DNA of 64,000 nt. Origin: UBA6398 sp963644855 (GTDB lineage Bacteria; Bacteroidota; Bacteroidia; Bacteroidales; Bacteroidaceae). The stretch spans positions 62,001 through 126,000 of the forward strand of contig CAVIQL010000002.1 of NCBI GenBank assembly GCA_963644855.1, written 5' to 3'. Positions 8,675 to 17,266 of this stretch are shown here, piece by piece. The notes below the pieces were generated by a model that was not told the origin of the DNA, searched no databases, and saw only the letters and a program-made list of their open reading frames with translations. The first letter of the stretch is position 1. Every line of letters begins with the position of its first letter. The position numbers and the translations under genes were made by a program.

Positions 8675-10129
8675 TTAATAATCTTTCCAGAACCGCGGAG
8701 TAAACAGAATAAACACGGAAAACAATTCCAGACGTCCCATTAGCATCATCAGAGAGCTGAGCCATTTTGCCGCCATAGGTATACCGTTCCACGAAGAAAG
8801 CATACCGTATGCACGACCTACGTCGGGACCGGAATTTCCTATGGAAGTGAGCGAAATTCCTACGGAGTCAATCAACGGAATGCCCATTATGTTGAACGCG
8901 AGAACGCCCGCCACAAGTGTGAGAACGTAGAGTGTGCCAAAAGCAATGAGTGTGTGTTCCATGGAATAGTTCATTGTTTGCCGGTTGATGCGCACTGGTA
9001 TCACGGCATTGGGGTGGAGAATGTATTTGAACTCATTTGCCGTGATTTTTAGGAAAGCTACGATGCGCACCATCTTGAATCCTCCGCTCGTTGACCCGGC
9101 ACAGGCTCCCGCAAACATTAGTGCGAGCAAAACTATCCAAGTTGCGGGCAACCATTCCATGAAGTTGGCTGAAACAAAACCGGTGCTCGTTCCAATAGAT
9201 ACCACGCTGAACAGAGCTTGACGTATGGCGTCGCCCCAAGGTAGGTTCCGGTATGAATACAAGCAGGTTGTTATGAACGCGGTTGCCGACAATACCGAAA
9301 ATACATACAGTTTTAGTTCGGAATTGTGGAAGAACATTTTGAACTTGCGGCGGAAAAAGAGGGCGTAGAGCAGAGAGAAATTTATTCCAGACAGGAACAT
9401 GAAAACTACTTCCACGTATTCGATTGCCGGAGAGTTGAAATAAGCTATGCTTTGTGAGTGGGTGGAAAAACCGCCTGTGGCTGTGGTGGAAAAGGCGTGG
9501 CATATGCTGTCGAACTTTCCCATTCCTGCGAAATACAAAGCCAGGGCGCAGAAGATTGTTAGCAGTAAATAAATCGACCAAAGCCAATGTATTGTGGTTT
9601 TAAGCCGTGGGTGGAGTTTGCTTTTGTTTGGTCCCGTCATTTCGGCGGCAAATAGTTTAATTTCGCCAGTACCATTCGACGGAAGTATGGCAAGTGTAAA
9701 CAAAACGATACCTAATCCTCCTACCCAGTTGGTGATAGATCGCCAAAACAATATGCCGTGGGGCTGCGAATCAATATCGTTTATTACGGTTGCTCCGGTA
9801 GTTGTAAATCCCGACATGGTTTCAAAAAAAGCATCGGTGAGAGTTGGCAAAGTTCCACTCAATATATATGGTAACGTTCCCACGAGTGTGCTCGCCAACC
9901 ACGACGCTGTTACAATTACGAAGCTATCATATCGAGTAAATGCCAGTTTTGCTCCGCGCCCAAACCGCCGCAACAAAAATCCCAACGTGATTGCGGTTAA
10001 AAACGAAACGGCAAAGGCTGCAATATCTGAGTCGTGGTATATAATCGAAACCACAAAACACATCGCAAATGCCACACTTTCAATAAATAAAAGCGTGCCT
10101 GTGAGCCTGGCTATAAGTTTCGTGTTCAT
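8675..10129 (-). CDS. trkH: Trk-type potassium uptake channel subunit TrkH
   Basis: Integral membrane K+ channel subunit of 484 aa, the usual TrkH length. Selectivity-loop-like segments are visible (TMSGFTTTGATV, FSTTATGGFSTHS, SVVSIGTSTGFVS and SLTSIGNSGPDVG), four pore-loop repeats as expected. It follows trkA on the same strand, and a phased repeat array fills the spacer. TrkA is the expected gating partner. Confidence 0.95.
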   Translation of the reverse strand: MNTKLIARLTGTLLFIESVAFAMCFVVSIIYHDSDIAAFAVSFLTAITLGFLLRRFGRGAKLAFTRYDSFVIVTASWLASTLVGTLPYILSGTLPTLTDAFFETMSGFTTTGATVINDIDSQPHGILFWRSITNWVGGLGIVLFTLAILPSNGTGEIKLFAAEMTGPNKSKLHPRLKTTIHWLWSIYLLLTIFCALALYFAGMGKFDSICHAFSTTATGGFSTHSQSIAYFNSPAIEYVEVVFMFLSGINFSLLYALFFRRKFKMFFHNSELKLYVFSVLSATAFITTCLYSYRNLPWGDAIRQALFSVVSIGTSTGFVSANFMEWLPATWIVLLALMFAGACAGSTSGGFKMVRIVAFLKITANEFKYILHPNAVIPVRINRQTMNYSMEHTLIAFGTLYVLTLVAGVLAFNIMGIPLIDSVGISLTSIGNSGPDVGRAYGMLSSWNGIPMAAKWLSSLMMLMGRLELFSVFILFTPRFWKDY

Positions 10130-10275
10130 CTTATGGGATATATTAAAAACGATAACCGATATTTTTTAAACGATAACCGATATTTTTTAAAAAATATCCG
10201 ACATTGTTGAAATAATAACCGACATTGTTGAAACGCTTAGGAATTACACAAAAACGATTAGGGATTACAGAGGAT
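10130..10275. repeat. Phased 21-bp repeat array (locus 3) filling the trkA-trkH spacer
   Basis: Seven 21-bp blocks occupy essentially the whole 148-bp spacer. Cores are ATAACCGATATT at 10150 and 10171, ATATCCGACATT at 10192 and ATAACCGACATT at 10213. Two diverged blocks (10234 and 10255, with TTAGGAATTAC and TTAGGGATTAC) keep the same phase. The array starts at the trkH ATG and ends two bases before the trkA stop codon, so it must be transcribed if the operon is read through. Confidence 0.85.
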
Positions 10276-10277
10276 TT

Positions 10278-11621
10278 TTATATGAAATACTTCTCTATTT
10301 TCTGGATATTGCCGATGCAGAAAGCCACCACTTCGTCGCCTTCTTGTATCTGCGTGTTACCATTTACGAGCATTCCTTTACCATTTCTCACAAGTCCACC
10401 AAGATTGAGGCTTGCCGGCAGCCCGAGGTCCTTAACCGGTTTGCGCGTAACCTTTGAATCTTTCTTTACAACAAATTCTGCCACATCGGCATTCGACACC
10501 GTGAGGCATTTCACGTTTGTTACATCGGCATTGAGCATCATCTGATATATATGACTTGCTGCCACGGTTTGCTTGTTGATTATCGTACCGATGTCAAGGC
10601 TTTCCGCCATTGGGATATAGTCGGTGTTTTCAACGATAGCAATAGTTTTTCTCACGCCCATTCGTTTTGCGGCAAGACAACTCAATATGTTTGACTCCGT
10701 ATCGTTTGTAAGTGCGAGAAAAGCCTCTGTGGTATGAATTCCCTCGGATTGCAGCAGAGAGATATCGCTTCCGTCGCCGTGGATAACCATTGCGTGCTTG
10801 CTAATGTCCAACTGTTCTGTGAGATATCGGCACCGTTGTTCGTCTTGTTCTATTATCTTAACGCGCATATAGTCGGGCATTTGTCTCACAACACACATTG
10901 CCGTGTTTCCGCCGCCCGAAATTATTGCGTTTCTCACATCTGGATAATCCCCTTTATCGGATATTTCGCGAATGTATGGGATATATTTTTGCGTAGTCAT
11001 GAAATAAACCACATCTTGACTCTTTATTTCGTCATCGCCATGGGGAATAATCGTTTCCATCTTGCGTTTCACAGCCACGATATGGTAGGGCGCATCGGGT
11101 CCGCAGAGTTTTTTTAGCGGAATGTTGAGTATTCTTGACCCTTTGCGTATTTTCACTCCAATCAATACGAGTTCTCCTCCTTTTACTTCCCACCACTGGC
11201 GAATCCAACTGCGTTTCATTGAATCCACAATCTCTTGCGCGGCGAGAGCCTCGGGATATATTTTGGAATCTATGCCGATGTCCTTGAAAAAGTCCTTGTA
11301 ACGCGGCGCAATATATTCGTAGGAATCCACCCGCGCCACGGTCTTTTTTGCGCCAAGACTGTGGGCAAACATGCAGAAAGCCATATTGCTTGCCTCGTTC
11401 TCCATTACTCCCACGGCAAGGTCGGCATTCTGCGCCCCAGCTTCCTCGAGCGCAGCAATAGAAGTGGGCGAAGCATTCACAGTCATGAGATCGAAATCGT
11501 TTTGCAGGTTTGCAAGCCGCGCCTCATTGGTATCTATAAGCACGATGTCGTGGTTTTCGCGCGAGAGAAGCTTTGCAAGATGCACTCCCACGGCTCCCGC
11601 GCCTCCGATTAAGATTTTCAT
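10278..11621 (-). CDS. trkA: Trk potassium uptake regulator TrkA
   Basis: Cytosolic gating subunit of 447 aa with two tandem RCK units. Each has a Rossmann nucleotide loop (GAGAVGVHLAKLL near residue 7 and GGGNTAMCVV near 230) and a following TrkA_C domain. NAD(H) or ATP/ADP binding by such units gates TrkH. The ATG overlaps the dxs stop by four bases, so trkA is likely translationally coupled to dxs. Confidence 0.95.
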   Translation of the reverse strand: MKILIGGAGAVGVHLAKLLSRENHDIVLIDTNEARLANLQNDFDLMTVNASPTSIAALEEAGAQNADLAVGVMENEASNMAFCMFAHSLGAKKTVARVDSYEYIAPRYKDFFKDIGIDSKIYPEALAAQEIVDSMKRSWIRQWWEVKGGELVLIGVKIRKGSRILNIPLKKLCGPDAPYHIVAVKRKMETIIPHGDDEIKSQDVVYFMTTQKYIPYIREISDKGDYPDVRNAIISGGGNTAMCVVRQMPDYMRVKIIEQDEQRCRYLTEQLDISKHAMVIHGDGSDISLLQSEGIHTTEAFLALTNDTESNILSCLAAKRMGVRKTIAIVENTDYIPMAESLDIGTIINKQTVAASHIYQMMLNADVTNVKCLTVSNADVAEFVVKKDSKVTRKPVKDLGLPASLNLGGLVRNGKGMLVNGNTQIQEGDEVVAFCIGNIQKIEKYFI

Positions 11622-13522
11622 GGCAATGGTTTTAGTATCTCGTCTATTACAGATTGCTTGTCAAGCCCGGTAAGTCGGTAAAGTTCTGCCGGACTTCCGT
11701 GTTCCACAAATTCATCAGGCAATCCCAGCGAAACGATTTGCGGATTCATTGCCCGGGCTGCGAAATATTCGGCAACTTCTGAGCCAAGTCCGCCTTTTCT
11801 TACCCCGTCTTCAATGGTTATAACCCGTTTGAAAGTTCCTACATAGTCAAGAATTTCGGTATCTATGGGTTTTAGGAAACGCATGTCGTAGTGTGCGGGG
11901 GCGATATCGGGATTTGTCGAAGCTATGTCGTTTATCGCGTCTTCCACAACCTGCCCCACAGGACCGATGCTCAGTATTGCGATATCTTTTCCCTCACGTA
12001 TTTTTCGTCCTTTGCCCACAGCGATTTCCTGCATCTCGTTGTGCCACTCTTTAAGATTGCCATTTCCGCGCGGATAACGTATCACAAACAATCCGTGTCC
12101 GGGTATTTGCGCCGTATACATGAGATTGCGCAATTCATGTTCGTCATAGGGCGAAGCAATAGTGATATGCGGAATGGGACGAAGGTATGCGAGATCAAAA
12201 GCACCGTGATGTGTTGGTCCATCGTGCCCCACGAGTCCTGCTCTGTCAAGACACAGACACATGTTGACGTTTAATATTGCAGCGTCGTGGATTATATTAT
12301 CGTAGGCACGCTGTGCAAACGAAGAATAAATGTTACAAAACGGCATCATTCCGTCTTTTGCCAAACCGGCAGAGAATGTTACGGCGTGTCCCTCGGCTAT
12401 TCCCACATCGAAAACCCTATCGGGCATAACTTTCTGCATTATGCTCATCGAACAGCCCGTTGGCATTGCGGGCGTGATGCCTACTATTCTTGCGTTGTTG
12501 CGGGCGAGTTCCAACAATGTTTCGCCAAATACGTCTTGATACTTTGGTCCTTCGTCCGAGATGTCTTCTTTTATGAACTTTCCGGTTTTCCGTTCAAATT
12601 TTCCCGGGTAATGCCATGCAGCAGCTTCGAGTTCGGCAGGGCGATAGCCTTTTCCTTTTGTTGTATGTATGTGAAGGAGTTTCGGACCTTTCATATCTTT
12701 TATTTCGCTAAGCGTGCGCACGAGTTCTATTACGTCGTGCCCGTACATAGGTCCGAAATAGCGTATGTTTAGTCCCTCGAAGATGTTTTGCTGATTGGCA
12801 AGAATCGATTTTATTGAGTTGTTGAAACGAATGATAGTGTTTCTACGCGAATCGTTGAGAAACCCTAATTTCATTAGTTTCTGAGATAGTTTGAAGCGCA
12901 AGCGGTTGTATCCCGTCGATGTGTGTAAATGGCGCAAATATTGTTTCATTCCGCCCACACTTCGGTCAATGCTCATTCCATTGTCGTTGAGAATAATGAG
13001 CATGTTGTTGGGAGTTGACGAAACGTTGTTGAGTCCTTCGAAAGCTAATCCGCCACTCATTGCTCCATCGCCTATGATTGCAACCACATGTCTCTGATTT
13101 TCGCCTTTCCGTTCTGCCGCCACAGCCATTCCAAGTGCGGCGGAGATAGAATTTGAAGCGTGTCCGCACGTAAAGGTGTCGTATTCGCTTTCAAAAGGAG
13201 TGGGAAACGGGCGCAAGCCTCCCAATTTGCGGTTAGTAGAAAAGCGTTCGCGCCGTCCGGTAAGTATTTTGTGAGGATAAGCCTGGTGTCCCACGTCCCA
13301 CACAAGGCGATCGTAGGGAGTATTAAACACATAGTGGAGCGCCACAGTGAGTTCCACCACTCCAAGACTTGATGCGAAATGTCCGGGATTGGTTGAAAGA
13401 CAATCTATCAAGAACCCTCGCAACTCCCTGCACAATTGCGGAAGCTGCTCTATCCTTAGTCGGCGAAGGTCGTCGGGATAGTTTATTGTTGACAAGAGAG
13501 GATATTTTGTGCAGTCTTCCAT
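11618..13522 (-). CDS. dxs: 1-deoxy-D-xylulose-5-phosphate synthase
   Basis: Thiamine-diphosphate enzyme condensing pyruvate and glyceraldehyde-3-phosphate, the entry to the MEP isoprenoid pathway. The 634-aa product has the ThDP motif GDGAMSGGLAFEGLNN, the HTTKGKGY segment and DRAGLVGHDGPTHHG. I start at the ATG at 13522 (MEDCTKYPLL), which gives the standard length and lies 20 bases after a -7 box. The open frame continues upstream to 13786 only because the repeat array there is free of stops in this phase. Confidence 0.95.
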   Translation of the reverse strand: MEDCTKYPLLSTINYPDDLRRLRIEQLPQLCRELRGFLIDCLSTNPGHFASSLGVVELTVALHYVFNTPYDRLVWDVGHQAYPHKILTGRRERFSTNRKLGGLRPFPTPFESEYDTFTCGHASNSISAALGMAVAAERKGENQRHVVAIIGDGAMSGGLAFEGLNNVSSTPNNMLIILNDNGMSIDRSVGGMKQYLRHLHTSTGYNRLRFKLSQKLMKLGFLNDSRRNTIIRFNNSIKSILANQQNIFEGLNIRYFGPMYGHDVIELVRTLSEIKDMKGPKLLHIHTTKGKGYRPAELEAAAWHYPGKFERKTGKFIKEDISDEGPKYQDVFGETLLELARNNARIVGITPAMPTGCSMSIMQKVMPDRVFDVGIAEGHAVTFSAGLAKDGMMPFCNIYSSFAQRAYDNIIHDAAILNVNMCLCLDRAGLVGHDGPTHHGAFDLAYLRPIPHITIASPYDEHELRNLMYTAQIPGHGLFVIRYPRGNGNLKEWHNEMQEIAVGKGRKIREGKDIAILSIGPVGQVVEDAINDIASTNPDIAPAHYDMRFLKPIDTEILDYVGTFKRVITIEDGVRKGGLGSEVAEYFAARAMNPQIVSLGLPDEFVEHGSPAELYRLTGLDKQSVIDEILKPLP

Positions 13523-13542
13523 TACCTTATTATATAATAGTG

Positions 13543-13550
13543 CAAAGTTA
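13543..13550 (-). promoter_or_regulatory. Bacteroidota -7 box for dxs-trkA-trkH
   Basis: TAACTTTG on the minus strand, 20 bases upstream of the dxs ATG. It supports the start at 13522 rather than further upstream. Confidence 0.6.
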
Positions 13551-13615
13551 GAATATTTGCATGATGTGGCAAAATCCAAAGCCATTGCCATAAGCAGCCA
13601 ACGCCCCTCTCGAAA

Positions 13616-13846
13616 GGTTTGGGGATATTCCCAAAAACACAAGGCTTCTCGTAAAAATTCCAAGGCATCTAATTTAAATTCCAAGCCCCCAAATTTAAAT
13701 TCCGACGCATCTAATTTTACGAGATTCCATAGCGTAAAAAATGATGTAAAAACCGCGTTTTCTAATGTCAGACATTTTTTAAACAATGTCAGACATTATT
13801 TAAATAATATCAGACATTGTTTTTACGATATACGACATTAGTTTTT
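13616..13846. repeat. Phased 21-bp repeat array (locus 4, long composite form)
   Basis: The clearest full-length copy: eleven 21-bp blocks in unbroken phase. The left part has TTCC cores (TTCCAAGGCATCTAA at 13658, TTCCAAGCCCCCAAA at 13679, TTCCGACGCATCTAA at 13700). A middle part follows (ATTCCATAGCG, then GTAAAAACCGCG). The right part has AATGTCAGACATT cores at 13763, 13784 and 13805. It lies in the 510-bp divergent gap between dxs and the histidine kinase gene; the remaining gap holds only the two promoters. Confidence 0.9.
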
Positions 13847-14020
13847 CCTACGCAAAACATAGCTAAAAAACCAACTATATTTTTACAAAGCAAATGCCTT
13901 ATGGCGCAAATTTGCGCCGTTAGTTACTATTTTAACAACTAACTTTTGAAATTAAGCCAATATAGTTAAAAAATAAAATAAAGACAAAGAAAAATTGAAT
14001 ACACTTAACGGGAGTATTTC

Positions 14021-14028
14021 TACATTTG
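14021..14028 (+). promoter_or_regulatory. -7 box four bases from the kinase ATG (leaderless type)
   Basis: TACATTTG ends only four bases before the ATG at 14033. With the usual spacing from -7 box to start site, transcription would begin at or next to the A of the ATG, giving a leaderless mRNA. Confidence 0.6.
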
Positions 14029-14032
14029 CCAT

Positions 14033-15583
14033 ATGAAAAAGTCAACGATCATAATAGTTGCAATACTGATGGGCATTTGCTTCGTCATATTGTTTTTCCT
14101 GCAGCTTAGCTATCTGCGCGAAGTTATCGACATTCGCCGCGAGCAATTCAGCGAATCGGTAAACCGAAGTATCACTCGCGTGAGCCACAATATGGAATTC
14201 GAAGAAACACGTCGCGGTCTCATAAGCGACGCAAAGCGTTTTATCCGCCCCAATGCCGACATAGCCGTGCGCGATACCATTGTGCCGCAGCTCAACAAAG
14301 GCAAAGACGAAAACACACACCTCAAAAAAGACACCGCAACGGCTCCATTCCCTCTTTTGGAGACTATGCCCGGAATACAATCGGAGAAACTGCCTGTGGA
14401 AATGCTACATCAGCCGCCGTTCCCCCGAAACAATATCACCAAGGAGATGAAAGATGTGATAAAGAAGCGTTACGTGTATCAATCAAATACGCTCAACGAC
14501 GTAATCTATCTGCTTCTCTCCGAATCAAGCTCCAAGCCAATCAACAAACGAATTGACTTCCGCGACCTTGACCGCAATCTAAAATTTGAATTAGCCAACA
14601 ACGGCATCAACATAACCTATCATTTCCGTTTGCTCGACCACAAAGGCAAGGAAATATACCGTTGCACCGACTACAAGCCCGATGGTGAAGATCACGCAGT
14701 GGCAAGAATTCTTTTCCCGAACGACTCGCCCGAAAACATGACCATCATCAAGCTACATTTCCCCGACATGAACCGCTACATATTCCAAAGCATTCGCTTT
14801 ATGGTGCCCGCGCTCATGTTTACAATAATCCTGCTCGTGATGTATGTGTTTATCATTTATCTCATATTGCGTCAGCGCAAATATACAGAGATGAAAAACG
14901 ATTTCATAAACAACATGACCCACGAATTCAAGACTCCCATTTCAACGATATCCCTCGCTGCACAAATGTTGTCGGACCCCTCGGTGGGCAAAAACGAGAA
15001 AATGTTCCAGCATCTCTCAGGAGTTATCAACGACGAGACTAAACGTTTGCGCTTCCAGGTAGAAAAAGTGTTGCAGGTTTCGCTTTACGAGCACAACAAG
15101 GCACGCTACAACAAACGCGAGCTTGATATGAACAAACTTATCGAAGATGTGGCTCACACCTACTTTATCAAAGTGAAAAATGTGGGAGGAGATCTAACTA
15201 CCGAGCTTTGCGCTGAAAACGCTATGGTTTATGGCGACGAGATACACCTTACAAATGTAATCTTCAACCTGCTTGACAACGCGCTTAAGTATCGCAGCGA
15301 AGAAACTCCGCTAAAACTGCAAATTTCCACGCGCAACGACAACAACCATCTCTATATAAATGTAGAAGACAACGGTATTGGAATAAAACGCGAGGACATT
15401 CACAAAATCTTCACCCGTTTCTATCGCGTTCACACAGGCGACCGCCACGACGTAAAAGGCTTTGGACTCGGTCTTGCCTATGTAAAACAAATCGTGGAGC
15501 TTCATGACGGCAACATTCATGCCGAAAGCCAATACGGCAAAGGCACTAATTTCGTAATAACTTTACCAATAATAAAAAATTAA
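14033..15583 (+). CDS. Sensor histidine kinase, RprX-like
   Basis: Inner-membrane kinase of 516 aa. Helices at about residues 5-24 and 257-279 flank a periplasmic sensor of about 230 residues. HisKA follows with MTHEFKTPIS (His297), then the HATPase domain with the N box NVIFNLLDNALKY, DNGIGI and GFGLGLAYV. Length, N-terminus MKKSTI and gene order match the Bacteroides RprX/RprY pair. The start is two bases from a repeat-free promoter and four bases from its -7 box. Its regulator begins two bases after the stop. Confidence 0.9.
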   Translation: MKKSTIIIVAILMGICFVILFFLQLSYLREVIDIRREQFSESVNRSITRVSHNMEFEETRRGLISDAKRFIRPNADIAVRDTIVPQLNKGKDENTHLKKDTATAPFPLLETMPGIQSEKLPVEMLHQPPFPRNNITKEMKDVIKKRYVYQSNTLNDVIYLLLSESSSKPINKRIDFRDLDRNLKFELANNGINITYHFRLLDHKGKEIYRCTDYKPDGEDHAVARILFPNDSPENMTIIKLHFPDMNRYIFQSIRFMVPALMFTIILLVMYVFIIYLILRQRKYTEMKNDFINNMTHEFKTPISTISLAAQMLSDPSVGKNEKMFQHLSGVINDETKRLRFQVEKVLQVSLYEHNKARYNKRELDMNKLIEDVAHTYFIKVKNVGGDLTTELCAENAMVYGDEIHLTNVIFNLLDNALKYRSEETPLKLQISTRNDNNHLYINVEDNGIGIKREDIHKIFTRFYRVHTGDRHDVKGFGLGLAYVKQIVELHDGNIHAESQYGKGTNFVITLPIIKN

Positions 15584-15585
15584 CT

Positions 15586-16278
15586 ATGGACGAACAAATG
15601 CACATTCTTCTTTGCGAAGACGATGAGAATTTGGGAATGCTTCTGCGCGAATATTTGCAAGCAAAAGGTTTTGACACCGAACTTTGCCAAGACGGCGAAG
15701 CAGGTTTCCGCTCTTTCATGAAAAACAAATTTGACATTTGCGTACTCGATGTGATGATGCCGAAAAAAGACGGCTTTACTCTTGCAAAGGAAATACGTCA
15801 GGTGAATTCGGAAGTGCCTATAATTTTCCTTACTGCCAAGACTTTGAAAGCCGATATCCTAAACGGGTTCAAAATAGGCGGCGACGATTATATCACAAAA
15901 CCGTTCTCGATGGAAGAACTCGTATTCCGTATCGAAGCAATACTACGTCGCGTTCACGGCAAAAAGACAAACGAGCAAACCAACTACCAGATTGGAAAAT
16001 TTGCATTCGACACTCAGAAACAGACGCTCAAGATTGGCGAAGAGACAACCAAGCTCACAACCAAAGAATGCGACTTGCTGAAACTTTTGTGCGAGCATGC
16101 CAACGAGATTTTGCAGCGTGATTTTGCGCTGAAGACTATTTGGGTGGACGACAACTATTTCAATGCGCGCAGCATGGACGTTTATATCACCAAGCTCCGC
16201 AAACATTTGCGTGCCGACCCAGATGTTGAAATTATCAACATACACGGCAAAGGCTACAAGCTGATTATTCCGGCTTAA
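15586..16278 (+). CDS. OmpR-family response regulator, RprY-like
   Basis: Transcription factor of 230 aa. The receiver domain has the acidic pair EDD (residues 11-13), phosphoacceptor Asp55 in VLDVMMP, the Thr of FLTAK and the Lys of TKPF. A C-terminal winged helix (about 135-228) has the LTTKECDLLKLL and DVYITKLRKHL motifs. It lies two bases after the kinase stop and is followed by a strong terminator, so the two form a closed operon. Confidence 0.93.
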   Translation: MDEQMHILLCEDDENLGMLLREYLQAKGFDTELCQDGEAGFRSFMKNKFDICVLDVMMPKKDGFTLAKEIRQVNSEVPIIFLTAKTLKADILNGFKIGGDDYITKPFSMEELVFRIEAILRRVHGKKTNEQTNYQIGKFAFDTQKQTLKIGEETTKLTTKECDLLKLLCEHANEILQRDFALKTIWVDDNYFNARSMDVYITKLRKHLRADPDVEIINIHGKGYKLIIPA

Positions 16279-16293
16279 AAGTCTAAGAATACA

Positions 16294-16334
16294 AACAACA
16301 AGCGCACCGGCATAATGCCGGTGCGCTTGTTGTT
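16294..16334 (+). terminator. Rho-independent terminator after the kinase/regulator operon
   Basis: A nearly perfect 19-20 bp stem (AACAACAAGCGCACCGGCAT and its complement) with a minimal loop and a short T run. A phased repeat array starts four bases later. Confidence 0.85.
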
Positions 16335-16337
16335 TTA

Positions 16338-16570
16338 CGACTCCGCACTTCGAAAAAACAATGAGGCTCCTCGTAAAAATTCCACCTCATCTAATTTGAA
16401 TTCCAAGCCACCAAATTTTAATTCCGACGCATCTAATTTTTACGAGATTCCACACCGTAAAAAACGATGTAAAAACCGCGTTTTCTAATGTCAGACATTT
16501 TTCAAACAATGTCTGACATTATTTAAATAATATCAGACATTGTTTTTACGATATACGACATTAGTTTTTC
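16338..16570. repeat. Phased 21-bp repeat array (locus 5, long composite form)
   Basis: Eleven blocks, colinear with the locus at 13616 and highly similar to it: TTCC cores at 16380, 16401 and 16422, then the GTAAAAACCGCG middle, then AATGTC-type cores at about 16486-16549. One block (the ATTCCACACCG block at 16443) is 22 bp, a 1-bp indel. It fills most of the 349-bp convergent gap before the CPBP gene. Confidence 0.9.
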
Positions 16571-16627
16571 CTATCCTCAGAGAGAGGTGAAAACATCGGT
16601 TTCAATCTGCTTTGAATGCTTCTTTTT

Positions 16628-17266
16628 TCAAAAGGCAAACACCACGAAAGCACATGCGTCCCACACTGCATGGGAGATAATGAGTGCCGTAAGACTTTTG
16701 GGGAATATTCTATATATCAATCCCCAGCAAAAGCCTACCACAAGGGCTGCCATCACGAGCATAAAGTTGAACGACCAAATATGAACCAGCGTATAGCATG
16801 CCGTGGCGAGCAAAAAACCTACGTTGGGGCTGAACTTTTGCATGAGACGGCGTTGCACAAATCCGCGCCAGAATATTTCTTCGGCAGGACCTATTATAAA
16901 CAATAGCAAAAGCGCAATGAGTGTGGAATTGGTGCCGTCGCGCATGGAATATATCAAGTCTACTTGCGGCCGGGCGAAGTTGAAAATCATCTGCGACAGT
17001 TTATCGCCGACAAAAAACGCCCACCATAGCAAAAATGCTATCAACAGTCCAAAAACTATCTGCCTCCAAGTTATCCTTATGTCCTTTGTCCATTCCCTAC
17101 AAAGCACAGTGGCAGTTGTAGTAAGCACTATTGCCGAACAAGTCATGGCTATCCAGAAATTCAGATAGGGAGCTGTCCATGGCGAAAACATTATGAACCA
17201 TAAAACAGCGGCTATCGCAATGCCACAAACCACTGCCCGGCTACCACAAACCTTTGCAATCATCAA
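16628..17266 (-). CDS. CPBP-family intramembrane metalloprotease
   Basis: Product of 212 aa with six or more membrane helices. The CPBP/Abi motifs are present: EEIFWRGF with the Glu pair, HIW and a C-terminal HAVWD. Relatives include CAAX prenyl proteases and bacteriocin self-immunity proteins; the substrate here is unknown. Its start overlaps the menA stop by four bases, so it ends a metY-menA-CPBP run. Confidence 0.85.
   Translation of the reverse strand: MMIAKVCGSRAVVCGIAIAAVLWFIMFSPWTAPYLNFWIAMTCSAIVLTTTATVLCREWTKDIRITWRQIVFGLLIAFLLWWAFFVGDKLSQMIFNFARPQVDLIYSMRDGTNSTLIALLLLFIIGPAEEIFWRGFVQRRLMQKFSPNVGFLLATACYTLVHIWSFNFMLVMAALVVGFCWGLIYRIFPKSLTALIISHAVWDACAFVVFAF

Noticed and set aside
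13523..13786. Extension of dxs to an upstream Met at 13786
   Set aside because: The open frame passes through the phased array, whose 21-bp period keeps one frame free of stops. The ATG at 13522 gives normal DXS length and lies just after a -7 box.
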